DNA of 64,000 nucleotides, taken from positions 62,001-126,000 of the forward strand of contig JAUZTG010000027.1 of assembly GCA_030734395.1 (NCBI GenBank), in the 5' to 3' direction. The stretch is from Sarocladium kiliense (Eukaryota; Ascomycota; Sordariomycetes; Hypocreales; Sarocladiaceae). Below, in pieces: positions 23,367 through 33,950 of this stretch (positions within the stretch are counted from its first letter, which is position 1; every line of letters starts with the position of its first letter). The notes under the pieces are model-generated. The model saw only the letters and a program-made list of their open reading frames with translations, did no database searches and was not told where the DNA came from. The translations under genes were made by a program, and so were the position numbers.

Positions 23367-23790
23367 CAGGGTCGTGATTTGAGTCATGAGTTCAACTCCT
23401 GAAGCTTAGTAACTCAATTGGCTCACAAGTCAAGGTCCTTCAACTTGTTGAGTGATAGATGAATTCATACCATAATAGCGGCTAAATATAAATTTAAAGC
23501 TCAAAGACGGGTTCTTGAAGTGAAGATAGCTTATGTTAATAGGATGTTACTGTTGTACTATGATCAGTTTCTGAGCTGTAATATAAGCTAACTCAGTATG
23601 CCTATAGCTGATTATGATAGTAAATACAGTACTGATTAGCATTAATGCCTGACGAACTTATAAATCATTGAGTTAGTAGATAAATACCTCCTCATATTTA
23701 CTACCTCATTGAGTCATGAATTATTGAGTCACTTGATTAGTAACTCGATAAATTGAATTTAACTCATTAGAACATCAGATCACAGCACTG
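23367..23790. mobile_element. Probable hAT-like MITE, target duplication not clear
   Basis: A 424-bp unit begins CAGGGTCGTGATTTGAG and ends ATCACAGCACTG (reverse complement CAGTGCTGTGAT). The termini match each other over about 12 bp with two mismatches. The interior has TCATGAGT/ACTCAATT words. Neighbouring 8-mers do not match convincingly. Confidence 0.5.
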
Positions 23791-24233
23791 CTTGAAATTA
23801 ACTCTACTAACTACACTCATTATGGTAACTTATCAACTGTAAGAGTTAACAGTTAATAGTAATTGATAGCTACTGGGATTGGTGGAGCGACTAAAACATA
23901 GTAGTATAACGACCAACTACTTGCACAATCCTAATGTTAACTAGCACTTTTACTAACTTTAATTGTTAAGAGGAGATTCTCTTCTTTACCTTACCATAGT
24001 CAATAGAATTCTCTAGTTAAAGGTGTTCTGGAGCAAGGCTGGGTAATTCAACGAATACCCGGGTGAGCGTTCAATTGATACTATTGTAACTCAAGCACCT
24101 CAGTTCGTTCAAACCCTACCTACTGACCAAGGCAATTGAATCGACAATTTGCTTTCAGTTGCCAAAGAAAACATCAAACCTGAAGCAGTGGCGGAAGCAG
24201 AAAGATCAGTGAAACGGCTGCTTATACCTGATA

Positions 24234-25786
24234 TTGCTCTCCCGACCAATGAAGGGCTCTCGGAGTGCTCCTCAAGCACCTCATACAGGCTTTAAACTGG
24301 CAATATTCGGCCATATTATCCGGGACGGGAGTCCCTCTATTAAGTCACTACCTATTGACATCTGTTCTGCTACTATAATTTGCGTCTGGACTAGAGTAGA
24401 CTTGAGCATGAGAGATCCATCGCCTCGTCTCGTCGTGTCATCAAGGTATACGATTGAAACACAAGTCCGAGACCTGAGTCATCAATCTAGTCTCACCTTG
24501 CCCTCTCATCATGAGCTGCTCAATTCAATACAGAGCTGGCAAGAAGCCAGAGTGGACATCTCGCGGATAGTAAAACGTGAGAAGACGCCCTTTCAAGTAG
24601 ACGAACGATATGGCAATGATATCAGAGCCTTAGCTCCCTGCTCGTGTCTTAGCTTCACTAGGTGTGCTGGCGCATGCATGTGCTACACCTTAGAGCCAGA
24701 TAATGACAACTAGCCCCTGAAGCTTGATGAGCTGATAGGCTTCCCTGAAACCCGTCTTCTCGCTTGAGTCTAACTTATCAAGTAAACTCTTTCCCTGTCC
24801 CCGGAGTTCCAACGCCAGCCGATTTCGATAAGATATTGGTCAAGAACACCTCGCTGGCACACCTTGGCTAAGCTGGAGGTCCTTCAGAAGGCAGTAAAAG
24901 CCGGCAGTGCCAAACAAGCTCTCCAAGCTACTGCTAGTCCCGCGGCAGGCCAACCTATCCAGGCCCTGGCACGCAAGCCAGGCTCTCTAATGGCTGTAAT
25001 GGAGTCAATTACAGCACTACTCGCGACTCAAGCATGCTGTCGGCTTCAGGCCATATGTCTGATCCGTCCTCAGCCCCATTAGAACTACTTGCAAAGAGCG
25101 CCTATCTTTCTGGCCGTTAGGTCGGCGAGTAGCCGGGACAGGCCCTTTATATACGCGCCTAACCTACACGCCTTTGGGTACGCTATTCGCGAAACCGACC
25201 ATAGCGTTGGCTAGTACTATAATCATCTCCATCATGATTGCAGTGCAGACAGCTGGTCTGATTACCGTCGTATGGTACTCTAGAAAGGCACCTACTTAGA
25301 CGGCGACCTTGGACTCAATGGCGGTGGCATGAGTTTCAGGGGCGATGAAAGATGACAGCATTTTACCCCTTGGTCTTGTGACCAGGGCAGACAGGGAGAA
25401 GCTGAAGCAGGGCATGGTGGGTATAGATGGTTCTACGGACAGGGCCAGACTGTCTACAGAGGAAGCATCTGTACCTGTGCCAAATCATGCCGCTTCTCCG
25501 CTTAAGAATGGCCTTTAAGGGCTGCGGTTTGCCTTGGTGCTTCAGGTTCAATAAATAGGAGCCATGCTCAGTGAGGAAGAACAAGAACAAGAACAAATGG
25601 TTCGGCACGAGAGGTTCTAGAGGAAACAGAGAAAAGGTAGTCACTCCTTGACAAGTGACAAGAGATGAAATGGCACTTGTGTATAATCAAATAGTCAACT
25701 CCATACTCCAACACCCCTCCTCTTGTGTCCGAGCTCACCCGTGATTCCCCCCTCCCCTCCATGTCTCCCATATCCCTTGCCTCGCA
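24234..25786. other. Right flank of AT-rich block; no supported gene
   Basis: Base composition returns to normal. A 159-residue frame (24234-24713) and a 72-residue Ala/Gln-rich frame (24864-25082) are open, but neither shows a domain, splice signals or a plausible N-terminus. Both may be relics of older genes or elements. The 3' flank of the following minus-strand gene occupies the right end. Confidence 0.4.
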
Positions 25787-27854
25787 TCATGCCAAGCTCC
25801 GTCGTCCCTTACTATTCGAAATAGTTCCGAGGTATTGCCTCTCGGAATCTGTCTCATCATCCTCTAACCTAACTCGTGGTCCAATACTTGATCTTGGGCT
25901 CCTTCTCTGTTTCTCCCTACATGGTGTTGGCAGGCTAAGTGTCTCAAACGATGTCTCAGTCTGATCGGGAGTTTCATGTCTGTCGAAGCTTGCTGCGTCA
26001 TCAAAGCTTTCCACCGATGCCTCGCTTTCATAAGAGTCTTGTGACGCAAATTCCTCGTCGTCCTCCTCTTCCTCGTCGTCTTCCTCTTCCTCGTCGTCCT
26101 CTTCCTCCTCCTCCAGCTCCGCATCCTCGGAGTCTGTGATTAGAGAGCTCAGTTGTGCAACAATGGGTGACTTCCCATATTGGTTAGAGACCCGTCGAGG
26201 TGCGGCGGCCTGTTTGGTCTTCGACACGAGTGGTGTTGCTGGCTCAGCGGATTTGGGGGCCCTAGTCCTTGGACTCTTGTCATATACTCTGATGCTCGGG
26301 CTGTCGTCAAGGTTTCTCGCCCTGGTGTTGATTTTCGAGGTCGAGGCGATAGGGAACAGTTCCGCTCTCGAAGCAGCAGCAGCAGCAGTCTTCTTCTTTC
26401 CTCCTTCAGGCTGGCTCTGCGTGACAAGATCGTCGAGGTCTCCAGTCGTGTTTCTGGACGCTCTTGGAGTTCGAGGCAGAGGCGTGGGGTCTGATGCTGT
26501 GCGATGGGTTGATGGCTTCCTGGCTGAAGGAGGCTCCAGCTTGTACCACGACAGCCATTTGTCGATACAGGATGAGACCTGTGGCCTCAGTGTGTTTTTA
26601 ACCCACGAGTAAGTGTTGTTCAGGATCACCTGTAGCTTGATGATGTCCTGAGCTACAAGCATATCCCCTTCCCATATACGCTGCATGAGACTCTGGTCCT
26701 CTTCCGGATTATCTGGGTCGGCAATGCATTGCCAGGCAACCCAGACATGAACCTGATTCCCGACCGTAGTCATGGTGACTATTGGTGGGGTTTCAGCTGG
26801 ATCTGCAAATCTGTTGCTTGCTCTCATGTCTTCTGTATACATGAACAGATTCGCGTACATCTGAAGAGAACAATGGGCAGCCCTTCCTGCTTGCTCCACA
26901 GCGCGTAGGAGATTGCCTCTACTGCGCTTGTATTCACCTATGAACCACGGGTATCCGCAGACGCACTGGGGATCAGTATCAAAGGCTGGCGTTCTGGCTC
27001 TCGTGAACTGGTTAAAAGGACTTGGCTCGAGTCCGCCTACGTCAGCGAGGTGAAGGAGGGTGTTTCTGGAGAAATTGCGGGCAACGATGGGGTCAGCTTT
27101 GTGACACGAGACAGAAGTCATGCTCTCGTTCTCGCGATGGAGCTTGAAGTGGAGGGAAATATCGGGGATTGGCTGCGACCATTGCCATCGATCATCTGGG
27201 CGAAATATCGTCCAGTGACTCCGACTCTGTCTACCGTCATAGACTAAAGTCAGCAACAAGCACATTTTCTGAAGAAAAAGAAAGGGAGAGGGGGGGGGCA
27301 CACACATTTCGAATTGGCCGTGGTAGAACCATTCACTTGTTTTGCTGCGCGCCATGAATGATCAGCTTGATACCCTCAAGTGGGAAAACAAATGTGAGCA
27401 AAACACACCTGGTTGTTTCTTGCTTCAATATCTGGAAGAACTCGGTTAAGTAGAACGCATCCCATTGTGCCTCCTTCTCACCCCTTAAGTTATACGCCTT
27501 CATCTGTGTGGCGTTAACCCGCTTATGGAGTCTCTGGAGACGTTTCTTATCTTCCTTTGACAATCTCTTCCTTGAAAATAAAGGATCCCAATTCATGTCA
27601 TTAACCAAGAGCTTTTCCAGCTTGTGTTTTGGCGTCTTGCATGGCTGCACTTGACATTCTTCGCTGCATGTGTACTCCGGTTCGCATTCTTGGAACTCTT
27701 TCTCGAACTCCTTGAGGTCCGTAGATTCCACTTCAAGGACGGTGGCAATAAGTCTTTGAACATGTTCTGGCAGATCCTCTAGGTCTTCTGGTCGTTTAAG
27801 CTCGTACATGTAGGGAAGTCTTGGGTTTCCGGCGTTGGCTTCGGCTTCGGACAT
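25787..27854 (-). CDS. PD-(D/E)XK nuclease-like protein with acidic C-terminal region
   Basis: Three phase-consistent exons (27854-27409, 27344-27304, 27243-25787) separated by introns of 64 and 60 bp give about 647 residues. The N-terminal part is charged and helical with a cysteine cluster (YTCSEECQVQPC). The core has D251/D253 (FDTDPQ) followed by YPWFIGEYKR with E266-x-K268, then a helix (RAVEQAGRAAHCSLQMY) and an IVTMTTVGNQVHVWVAW strand pair. This order matches the fungal PD-(D/E)XK nuclease-like family I know as PDDEXK_12, whose activity has not been established. The last 250 residues are disordered: Pro/Ser/Thr-rich with basic patches, then a Glu/Asp run near residues 560-580, which suggests nuclear or nucleic-acid-associated function. 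The start ATG opens a sensible N-terminus. Confidence 0.75.
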
Positions 27855-30073
27855 TGTTGCAACTGGCAGGATCAGATAGATGGACTCTCATTAACAGTGC
27901 TCTCAATTGAACGGCCAGATTTGCGACAACTACCTTCTTAAAGAAGGAAGAGAGAGAGAGAACCCATGACCTCCACGGTCTCACGTTTTCCCAGCCACAT
28001 GCTGTTGGTTGTAACCTGCATACACCATGCAGGGGTTGTTGAACCAACATGCATACAATCCTCCCACATGATGCAACTCTGCCCCTGTACAAGAGGCGCA
28101 GACATTCCGCGCCTCGCATAAAAATGCACAAAGCTACATACGCGAAGGCGTCCAAGTCTAGGCGAGGCGGAAATTGATAAAGTGTTAATATCCTGTTCCG
28201 TTCCTCCAGACTATCTTGCAACGAGGCGGTCACGCATATCATCCATACACCAACCACACCCCAACCCCAGACCCATGTCCTTGAACTCGGCCACGCCGAA
28301 GCGGGAGGGACGGGGAAGCAGGGTCAAAATATCCGAATAGCTAGGCTCAGTGAGGGAAATATGATCCGGATTGCTTTATCAAAGGGTGCCTTCTCTCACA
28401 AGCCACCTCGGGGATGAGGATCAGCTGAAGCCTTGGGTGGAGGTCGCCTGCAGAAGTGGTCCGCATGGACAGGCTGGGCAGATGCCTAATGATGCAGCAG
28501 TTTCGTCCATCGAAGCGAAGCGGAAATGACCTAGGAGACGATCCCTTGCGTCTGGTGCAGCAGATGCGTGGGCGGATCTAGAGCAGTTGGAATTGTTGGC
28601 CTCTGTCCTCGACGGTTGCTTACGGCGGTGGTCTCCGTGGTCTTGTCTTCCACCATCCATTGACTGTGATGAAACACACCTCCCTTTGGCAAATCAGTTG
28701 ACTCTTTATCTTATCTTGATTGATGCTGTAAGAACAGTGACAAACGCCATGCCGACTCCAGACAAGTATATAGTCGATTAGACTTCATGCGCTTCTTGTA
28801 CGCATCCTGGATCAGCATGTTAAACTCCATCGGGAATTGATCAACTTCACTCTAAAGTTACGAAGAAGTACCTGGAGTTAAAGACTCTGTAAGTGACACA
28901 CCTGAGTGATGTCTACTAATGTGCTAGTATTGCTAGAAACCCTTTCTGCTTCCTGCATTTCTATATAAACCGAGCCTCTTGTTAAATCCGACGTATTCCT
29001 CCTTGGCACAGTCTTTCGCCAACGAGGCTTCATGCCAGAGAACCTGAACGACCGCCTTACGGAATAAGTCATCCACGGGGGGAATTCAAGTTGCCTCCGC
29101 TATTTTAACCATAAATATGGGATGTTCAATCTTCTAGGCAGTTGTCCATTACCTAAGTGACTGGGCAATGTGCGACGATAAGAACCTTGGGGGATCAACG
29201 ATGGCTAAGTAGGTGAATCGCATCATGCTGCTCATGAGCCGGAATATAAGACGATCACATACAGCCTCCGGTATGTGGCTAGCAATAGTATCAACAGTAA
29301 GTAAATGAGGGGCATACTCTAGCTATTGCCATCCATATCACATTATCTTTAGATCATGCTGAAGTAGGGCACGTATCCGCAGCGAATTGACCAGACACCT
29401 CCCGGGTAGCTGTGGCCGTGGGTCGACAAAAAGGAACAGCGCAAGTCAAAGCTGATTACCCTAGACTTCAATCGCGATGTATCTTGCAATCCATGTCTGA
29501 GAACGATGCATTGAAAACACCCCGGGCTGGCGACAGTCACGAGCGCAGCCATGGCTTCTGCCTATATGCTATGAGGTGTCTCCGATACCGAGGTTCCAAC
29601 GGATATGGCACGACAGCTTGAGGAACTTCGGCCCAATGCTGCTAACATGGGCGCATCACTGTAGGTGGGCTTGTCGGAAGCGTGACTCTCACACAATCCT
29701 GAATGTGATGGCAAGGCCTGAGAATAGACGCCGCCTCTTCCTTGATGGATCTTTGACCATTTGCGTCCCAACCATTTGCGACGGCTCAAAGGACGTCTGG
29801 TCATGGGACAACAGTACCCGTTGACATGGCCATGGCCAGTGCGTGTCGCGTCGCACAAAGACGACAGCGGCGTTTACATGCCGCATAAGTCGAAGCTCGA
29901 CTCTACACTCGCGACAAAGAACATGACCGACTCTTCTTTTGTCGCGAGTCTCTGGCTCCTATCTATCTGTCGACGAGGACTTCTGTGAGTAACGCTATCA
30001 CCAAGGACGTACAATTTGAAAGAGGTTGGCTGAGGCAGAGTAGAAGCGAATAACCCACACGAAACAAACGCGA
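27855..30073. other. Intergenic region between divergent genes
   Basis: About 2.2 kb separates the nuclease-like gene (minus) from the membrane-protein gene (plus). Small frames are mutually overlapping and unremarkable. A short AG run lies near 27947-27960. This should hold both promoters; no recognised operator or RNA gene was seen. Confidence 0.45.
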
Positions 30074-32737
30074 ATGACCAACACCAAAGACAGGAATAAG
30101 GCTGACGGCAGCGAAAGCCCATGGTTCGGTCGCCTACGATCGTCGTCGTCGTCGCCGTCGTCACCACACAAGGCAACGGCGGTTGGCCCAGCTATGTCGA
30201 GCGCAAGCACGAGCTTGACTGTGACTCGACAGCGACAGACTCGGGTGCAGACTCGGGTGCAGACTCGGGTCTCAGGAAGCAAACATGATGATGTCCTTTC
30301 GAGTTCGAAGACATCTGGACGGAAAAATAAGCTCCGTGTCTCGAGTCGCAGGCCAAGGAACGAGGATAAGCAGCGCGGTAAGGAGGAGGATGCTCGTTCT
30401 GATGACGATGACGATGACTATGACTATGGTGATGACTATGGTGATGACAATGACACCGGTGACGACCACGACGACAGGAGTGAAGGAGAGGAAAGAGGCT
30501 CAAGCGACGAACATCAAAGTCATGATACCGACGCGGATTCTTCGAGCATCGTCAACGCCATGATCGACCCGTCACTTGCTCATTCGTGGAACGAGCATCA
30601 GCTTCTAGCGACCGTCACCGCCCCTGCTTCCTCCCTGATACCAGCGATCCGGGACGGACACGGTATGCGAAGACGATGGGCCATGGTCCCAGGCAGCAGA
30701 AACAGTGGCCACAGCAGCAGCCAGCGATGGATTCTCTGTTCTTGTTGGCTCCCTTTGATCCTCCTTCTTTTCGCCGTAGTCGTTCCCACGACTGTGCTGC
30801 GCATCGCCACCGCGCTATACGGACCAATCCCCGTCGCTGCTGCTGGACCTCTAGTCGGCGCTTACGAAGATGTCCATACCATCCTCCGACTCACAGAAGA
30901 TGAGTGGCTCCCACGGGATACAAAGGAACCGTATTGGTCTCCGGGACCCAAAGCAGGGTCGCTGAGGACGTTCATCGACTACGGCAAGACTGGGCGAGAC
31001 ATTTGCGATAGAGTTCGTCATCGGTGGCAGCGCGCCTGGGAACAGAAGAGGCTCGAGGAGACTGGTCCATGCTTTGATCCCTGGTTTGCGGCACGGCGTG
31101 AGCAGCGTCAGGAAGAGGAGGAGGGGGCAAGATACTATCACCCGGAAGAGAACCACCAGGGCGACCACGAGGATAAGGACGATGTCGAAGAAGAAGGTCG
31201 TGATTCTGTTGTTGCTCTCTCTGCCGGTTGTCAACAAGAGATGCAGATATACGCTATTCTAGGCCTGGACATAGCAGAGATGAACGAGCTCGTGCGTGCG
31301 TGCAAGCCATGGACGTGGCGTTCACTGCAGCGAGCAAGAGACCAGGTATCCCTGATCCACTTGGTGGCCAAATCGACAACCAAGGATCTACGGAAGGTGA
31401 CTGAAAAGCTATGGCAGGATGCGAATGCGATGCAGCTCGACGTCAAGGGCTTCTCCGAGAGGTGGTCTGAATTATCGCCAGAAGGAAAGTCAAGCATATC
31501 GTCAGATACCCAACGGTTTGTCCTGGCCTCTTTACTGGGTGCTCTAAATCAGATGACGGTTTACTTGCAAGCTGACGGTGATGCTATCTACTACGATGAG
31601 CTGGAGGTCGCTGATGCAAGTTTCTACAGCCGCCGAGACAGCAGTGGCGGTAGCAACGGTGACAGAGACGACGCCTCCTCTCGGAAGGCTTGGAAGCGCT
31701 ACGCGAGGAAGAACCCTCTGTCCCTTCGCAGGGCTCAGGGAGGCTGGGAACGGTATCCCATCGGCTCACTGCTGCACATGCAGGGCACGGTTGAGAATGC
31801 CACGACGGCGGCAGCTCTCTTTCGCTCCCTGATGCCTCCTGCCATTACGACTAAGGCTTCTGACGACACGACCACCATCGCTAGGCCATCGTTGCATAAA
31901 AGCATTCACGCCATACTGGTGCAATGTGAGCGAGACCCATCTGGAGGCGTCGGCTGGGAGCACTGGTCAGACATTTGCAGACCGGCGCGCATGCACCTCC
32001 AAGCGACTCAACAGGGCGACCCAGGTGGTGAAGCAGCCGCAAACGAGACATGCGTCGCAGCGAAGCGGTGGCAGACCATCGAGGCAGCGAGCCGGAGACT
32101 CGTCGCGACGCTGGAGACGCGGGACTCGCTACGTTGTGGTCTTGGGCTCGTTACGGACATGTTCGCGGAGCACACAGACGAAGGCTGGGCGTGGGAACGC
32201 CAGTTCGTTGGGGGTTCGCCAAGGTATGCCGACTCGGCGTATGAGAGGCTGGCGCTGGATTCCCATGATATCGACGGAGACGCAATGCGGAACGGGCGAG
32301 GTGTATTGGGAGGCAGGCTCGTCAAGATCTTGCGAGATGGAGGGGGTGAAGGGGGTGAATATAGAGAGGTGGGAAGAGCAGAAAGAAGATGGCAGGAATG
32401 CGGCGCTGTCTCTGTCTGGGGGCATCTACTTGCAGCTCTTGTCGGCACGGGGCACGTGAGCGAGAAGACGGGCGTACCAACAACAGCTGCTCCCTTCTCA
32501 TCTTCATCCCCATCATCCCCCTCCTCCTCCTCATGGACCTGGCGCGTTCTCTGGGAGTGGCTCGCTATCATCACTGGTCTACGAAAACAATACCCTGGAT
32601 GCTACTGGTGTTGGCGCTGGCGTTTATGGCTGTGGCCGCGGGTGGAGGACCTCGTAGTGGTTGTTCCTGTTAGTATAGAAGATGTAGACGCGTGGGAGAG
32701 GTTTTGGGATGACTTGTCTAGCAAGATAATTCATTGA
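30074..32737 (+). CDS. Large hypothetical single-pass membrane protein
   Basis: A single exon of 887 codons from ATG 30074. Residues 1-215 are disordered: Ser-rich, then a threefold QTRV repeat encoded by a 12-bp tandem repeat (about 30236-30272), basic stretches, and a long Asp/Tyr/Gly-acidic run. One strong membrane segment lies at about 220-246. The following 640 residues look folded, with Trp-rich helices and cysteines (SAGCQQEMQIY, RACKPW, IHAILVQCERD) and NAT/NET sequons. A Ser/Pro linker precedes a final Trp-rich hydrophobic block (WCWRWRLWLWP) and an acidic end. Codon content is even throughout and no intron is needed, so expression seems plausible. I do not recognise the family. A short cytosolic-tail plus ectodomain topology is the simplest reading. 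Confidence 0.68.
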   Translation: MTNTKDRNKADGSESPWFGRLRSSSSSPSSPHKATAVGPAMSSASTSLTVTRQRQTRVQTRVQTRVSGSKHDDVLSSSKTSGRKNKLRVSSRRPRNEDKQRGKEEDARSDDDDDDYDYGDDYGDDNDTGDDHDDRSEGEERGSSDEHQSHDTDADSSSIVNAMIDPSLAHSWNEHQLLATVTAPASSLIPAIRDGHGMRRRWAMVPGSRNSGHSSSQRWILCSCWLPLILLLFAVVVPTTVLRIATALYGPIPVAAAGPLVGAYEDVHTILRLTEDEWLPRDTKEPYWSPGPKAGSLRTFIDYGKTGRDICDRVRHRWQRAWEQKRLEETGPCFDPWFAARREQRQEEEEGARYYHPEENHQGDHEDKDDVEEEGRDSVVALSAGCQQEMQIYAILGLDIAEMNELVRACKPWTWRSLQRARDQVSLIHLVAKSTTKDLRKVTEKLWQDANAMQLDVKGFSERWSELSPEGKSSISSDTQRFVLASLLGALNQMTVYLQADGDAIYYDELEVADASFYSRRDSSGGSNGDRDDASSRKAWKRYARKNPLSLRRAQGGWERYPIGSLLHMQGTVENATTAAALFRSLMPPAITTKASDDTTTIARPSLHKSIHAILVQCERDPSGGVGWEHWSDICRPARMHLQATQQGDPGGEAAANETCVAAKRWQTIEAASRRLVATLETRDSLRCGLGLVTDMFAEHTDEGWAWERQFVGGSPRYADSAYERLALDSHDIDGDAMRNGRGVLGGRLVKILRDGGGEGGEYREVGRAERRWQECGAVSVWGHLLAALVGTGHVSEKTGVPTTAAPFSSSSPSSPSSSSWTWRVLWEWLAIITGLRKQYPGCYWCWRWRLWLWPRVEDLVVVVPVSIEDVDAWERFWDDLSSKIIH

Positions 32738-33950
32738 TGATCCTTGACCTGGCAGATAGCGTTTTCATCGTCGGGAAAAATGATCGTTGCTATTCACTCT
32801 CAAGTTATAGGGACTCGCTCGTTCGTGTTGCTGGTTTCGACTTGGGCAATTAGTCACAGGGCATGCTGACGTCTTCACAGTTGACATGTCTGCATAGTAT
32901 ATTGTTGTCATTGCCTCAGGGAGTTGGAGATAACGGCACGGAGATACAGCTGGGCTTGGAGATGAAGATGCAGGCTATCTACTCATGTAAACTCTACTAT
33001 CGGCGCTTGCATCTCTCCACATATACATACACAGACAACACAACTAGCTGCATGGTCGATATGCCTTCAGCAAGGAGGCATTAAAAATCCAGCTCTCTTC
33101 GCCTTCGCTGCGATTTGGAGCTCCTACAGGATCAGCCTGAACCTGGTCGAAGCATGTTCAAATGCTGGCCTCCTCCTACTGTTTACCGTCTCTCAGGGGT
33201 TCTTTCTATGGGACACACTGGAGATGCCCAAGATCAGCTCAGTACTGGGCTGCTGAACCTTAGAGCAAAGGAGAAAAAAAGAAGAAGAAAAATTGAGAAA
33301 GCACACAAGCAGAGAAACCTGACGCATGGTATTCTAGGAAGCTTCTGGTCAGTTGACCCGATATGTTTGCGAGGCATCAAATACTTGCCTGAAGGCACGT
33401 GATCCTTCAACCCCTTCAGCATTTCTCTCGCTGGAGTCCAGTAATCTCAAGACATTCGCTCAATTTAATCTTCGTTTTATCGCCTCGAATGGCCTCAGCG
33501 GGAAAGAAAAGAAGCACAGAGAGTATCACAGGCCGAGCCATAGCCAGAGCCAGCCCAGGGGGTTAATGCCCACACGTGATTCATCACATGCCTTTATATC
33601 ACGTGTCGTTACACCACCACGGCTTTCCTTCAGTTTTGCAGTTTGCACGTCACACAATTGCCTTCCACTCTTCCCCTTCTCGTACTTCTGGTTTGCCTGA
33701 TTTCCCAGTGTTACAACCTCTCTCTGTATGACCTCTGTGTAAAACGCGAAGTATTACTCTGAAAAGAGTCCGGCCCATCGCTTGCATTTGCACCAGCACA
33801 AGCCACAAGGGACGGAGTACAGGTACTCCGCTGTACACGCTATCACATTCCTCGCACACCAACCACGCACGCCGCTAACATTGACATCCCAGGGTGAGCT
33901 CCACACCACCTTCACCACGCACCCTGGAAAGTTGACGCCACAGCACCACT
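32738..33950. other. Intergenic region, no gene seen
   Basis: Contains the 3' flank of the membrane-protein gene and the upstream region of the Hsp70-like gene. The small frames present lack domain or splice support. CA/CT-rich stretches near 33830-33950 resemble a fungal 5' leader. Confidence 0.45.

Larger units (their letters stand above)
13140..24230. repeat. AT-rich block of self-complementary repeats (hAT-like MITE nest, probably heterochromatic)
   Basis: Roughly 11 kb is strongly AT-rich, dense in stop codons and TA steps, with no credible genes. It is written largely in two self-complementary vocabularies: AGTTACTAAC/GTTAGTAACT with ACTACAGTAGT or ACTATAGT, and TAACTCATGAGTTA. Units recur on both strands. 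One stretch of about 25 bp appears at 14193, 21798 and 21856. Many units begin with CAGGGTTGTGA or a G-to-A/C-to-T variant and end with the reverse complement. The TA enrichment and transition-type differences fit repeat-induced point mutation. A centromeric or other heterochromatic role is possible but not shown. Confidence 0.75.

Noticed and set aside
13848..24100. Centromere call for the AT-rich block
   Set aside because: AT-richness and repeats are compatible, but the transposon termini already explain much of it and no chromatin evidence exists.
25939..26612. Plus-strand frames over the acidic region of the nuclease-like gene
   Set aside because: They are shadows produced by the complement of Glu/Asp codons (Ser/Pro/Leu-rich), with no start context.
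30192..30503. His-rich minus-strand frames opposite the Asp-rich region
   Set aside because: They are the complement of GAT/GAC codons of the 887-residue gene and have no independent support.
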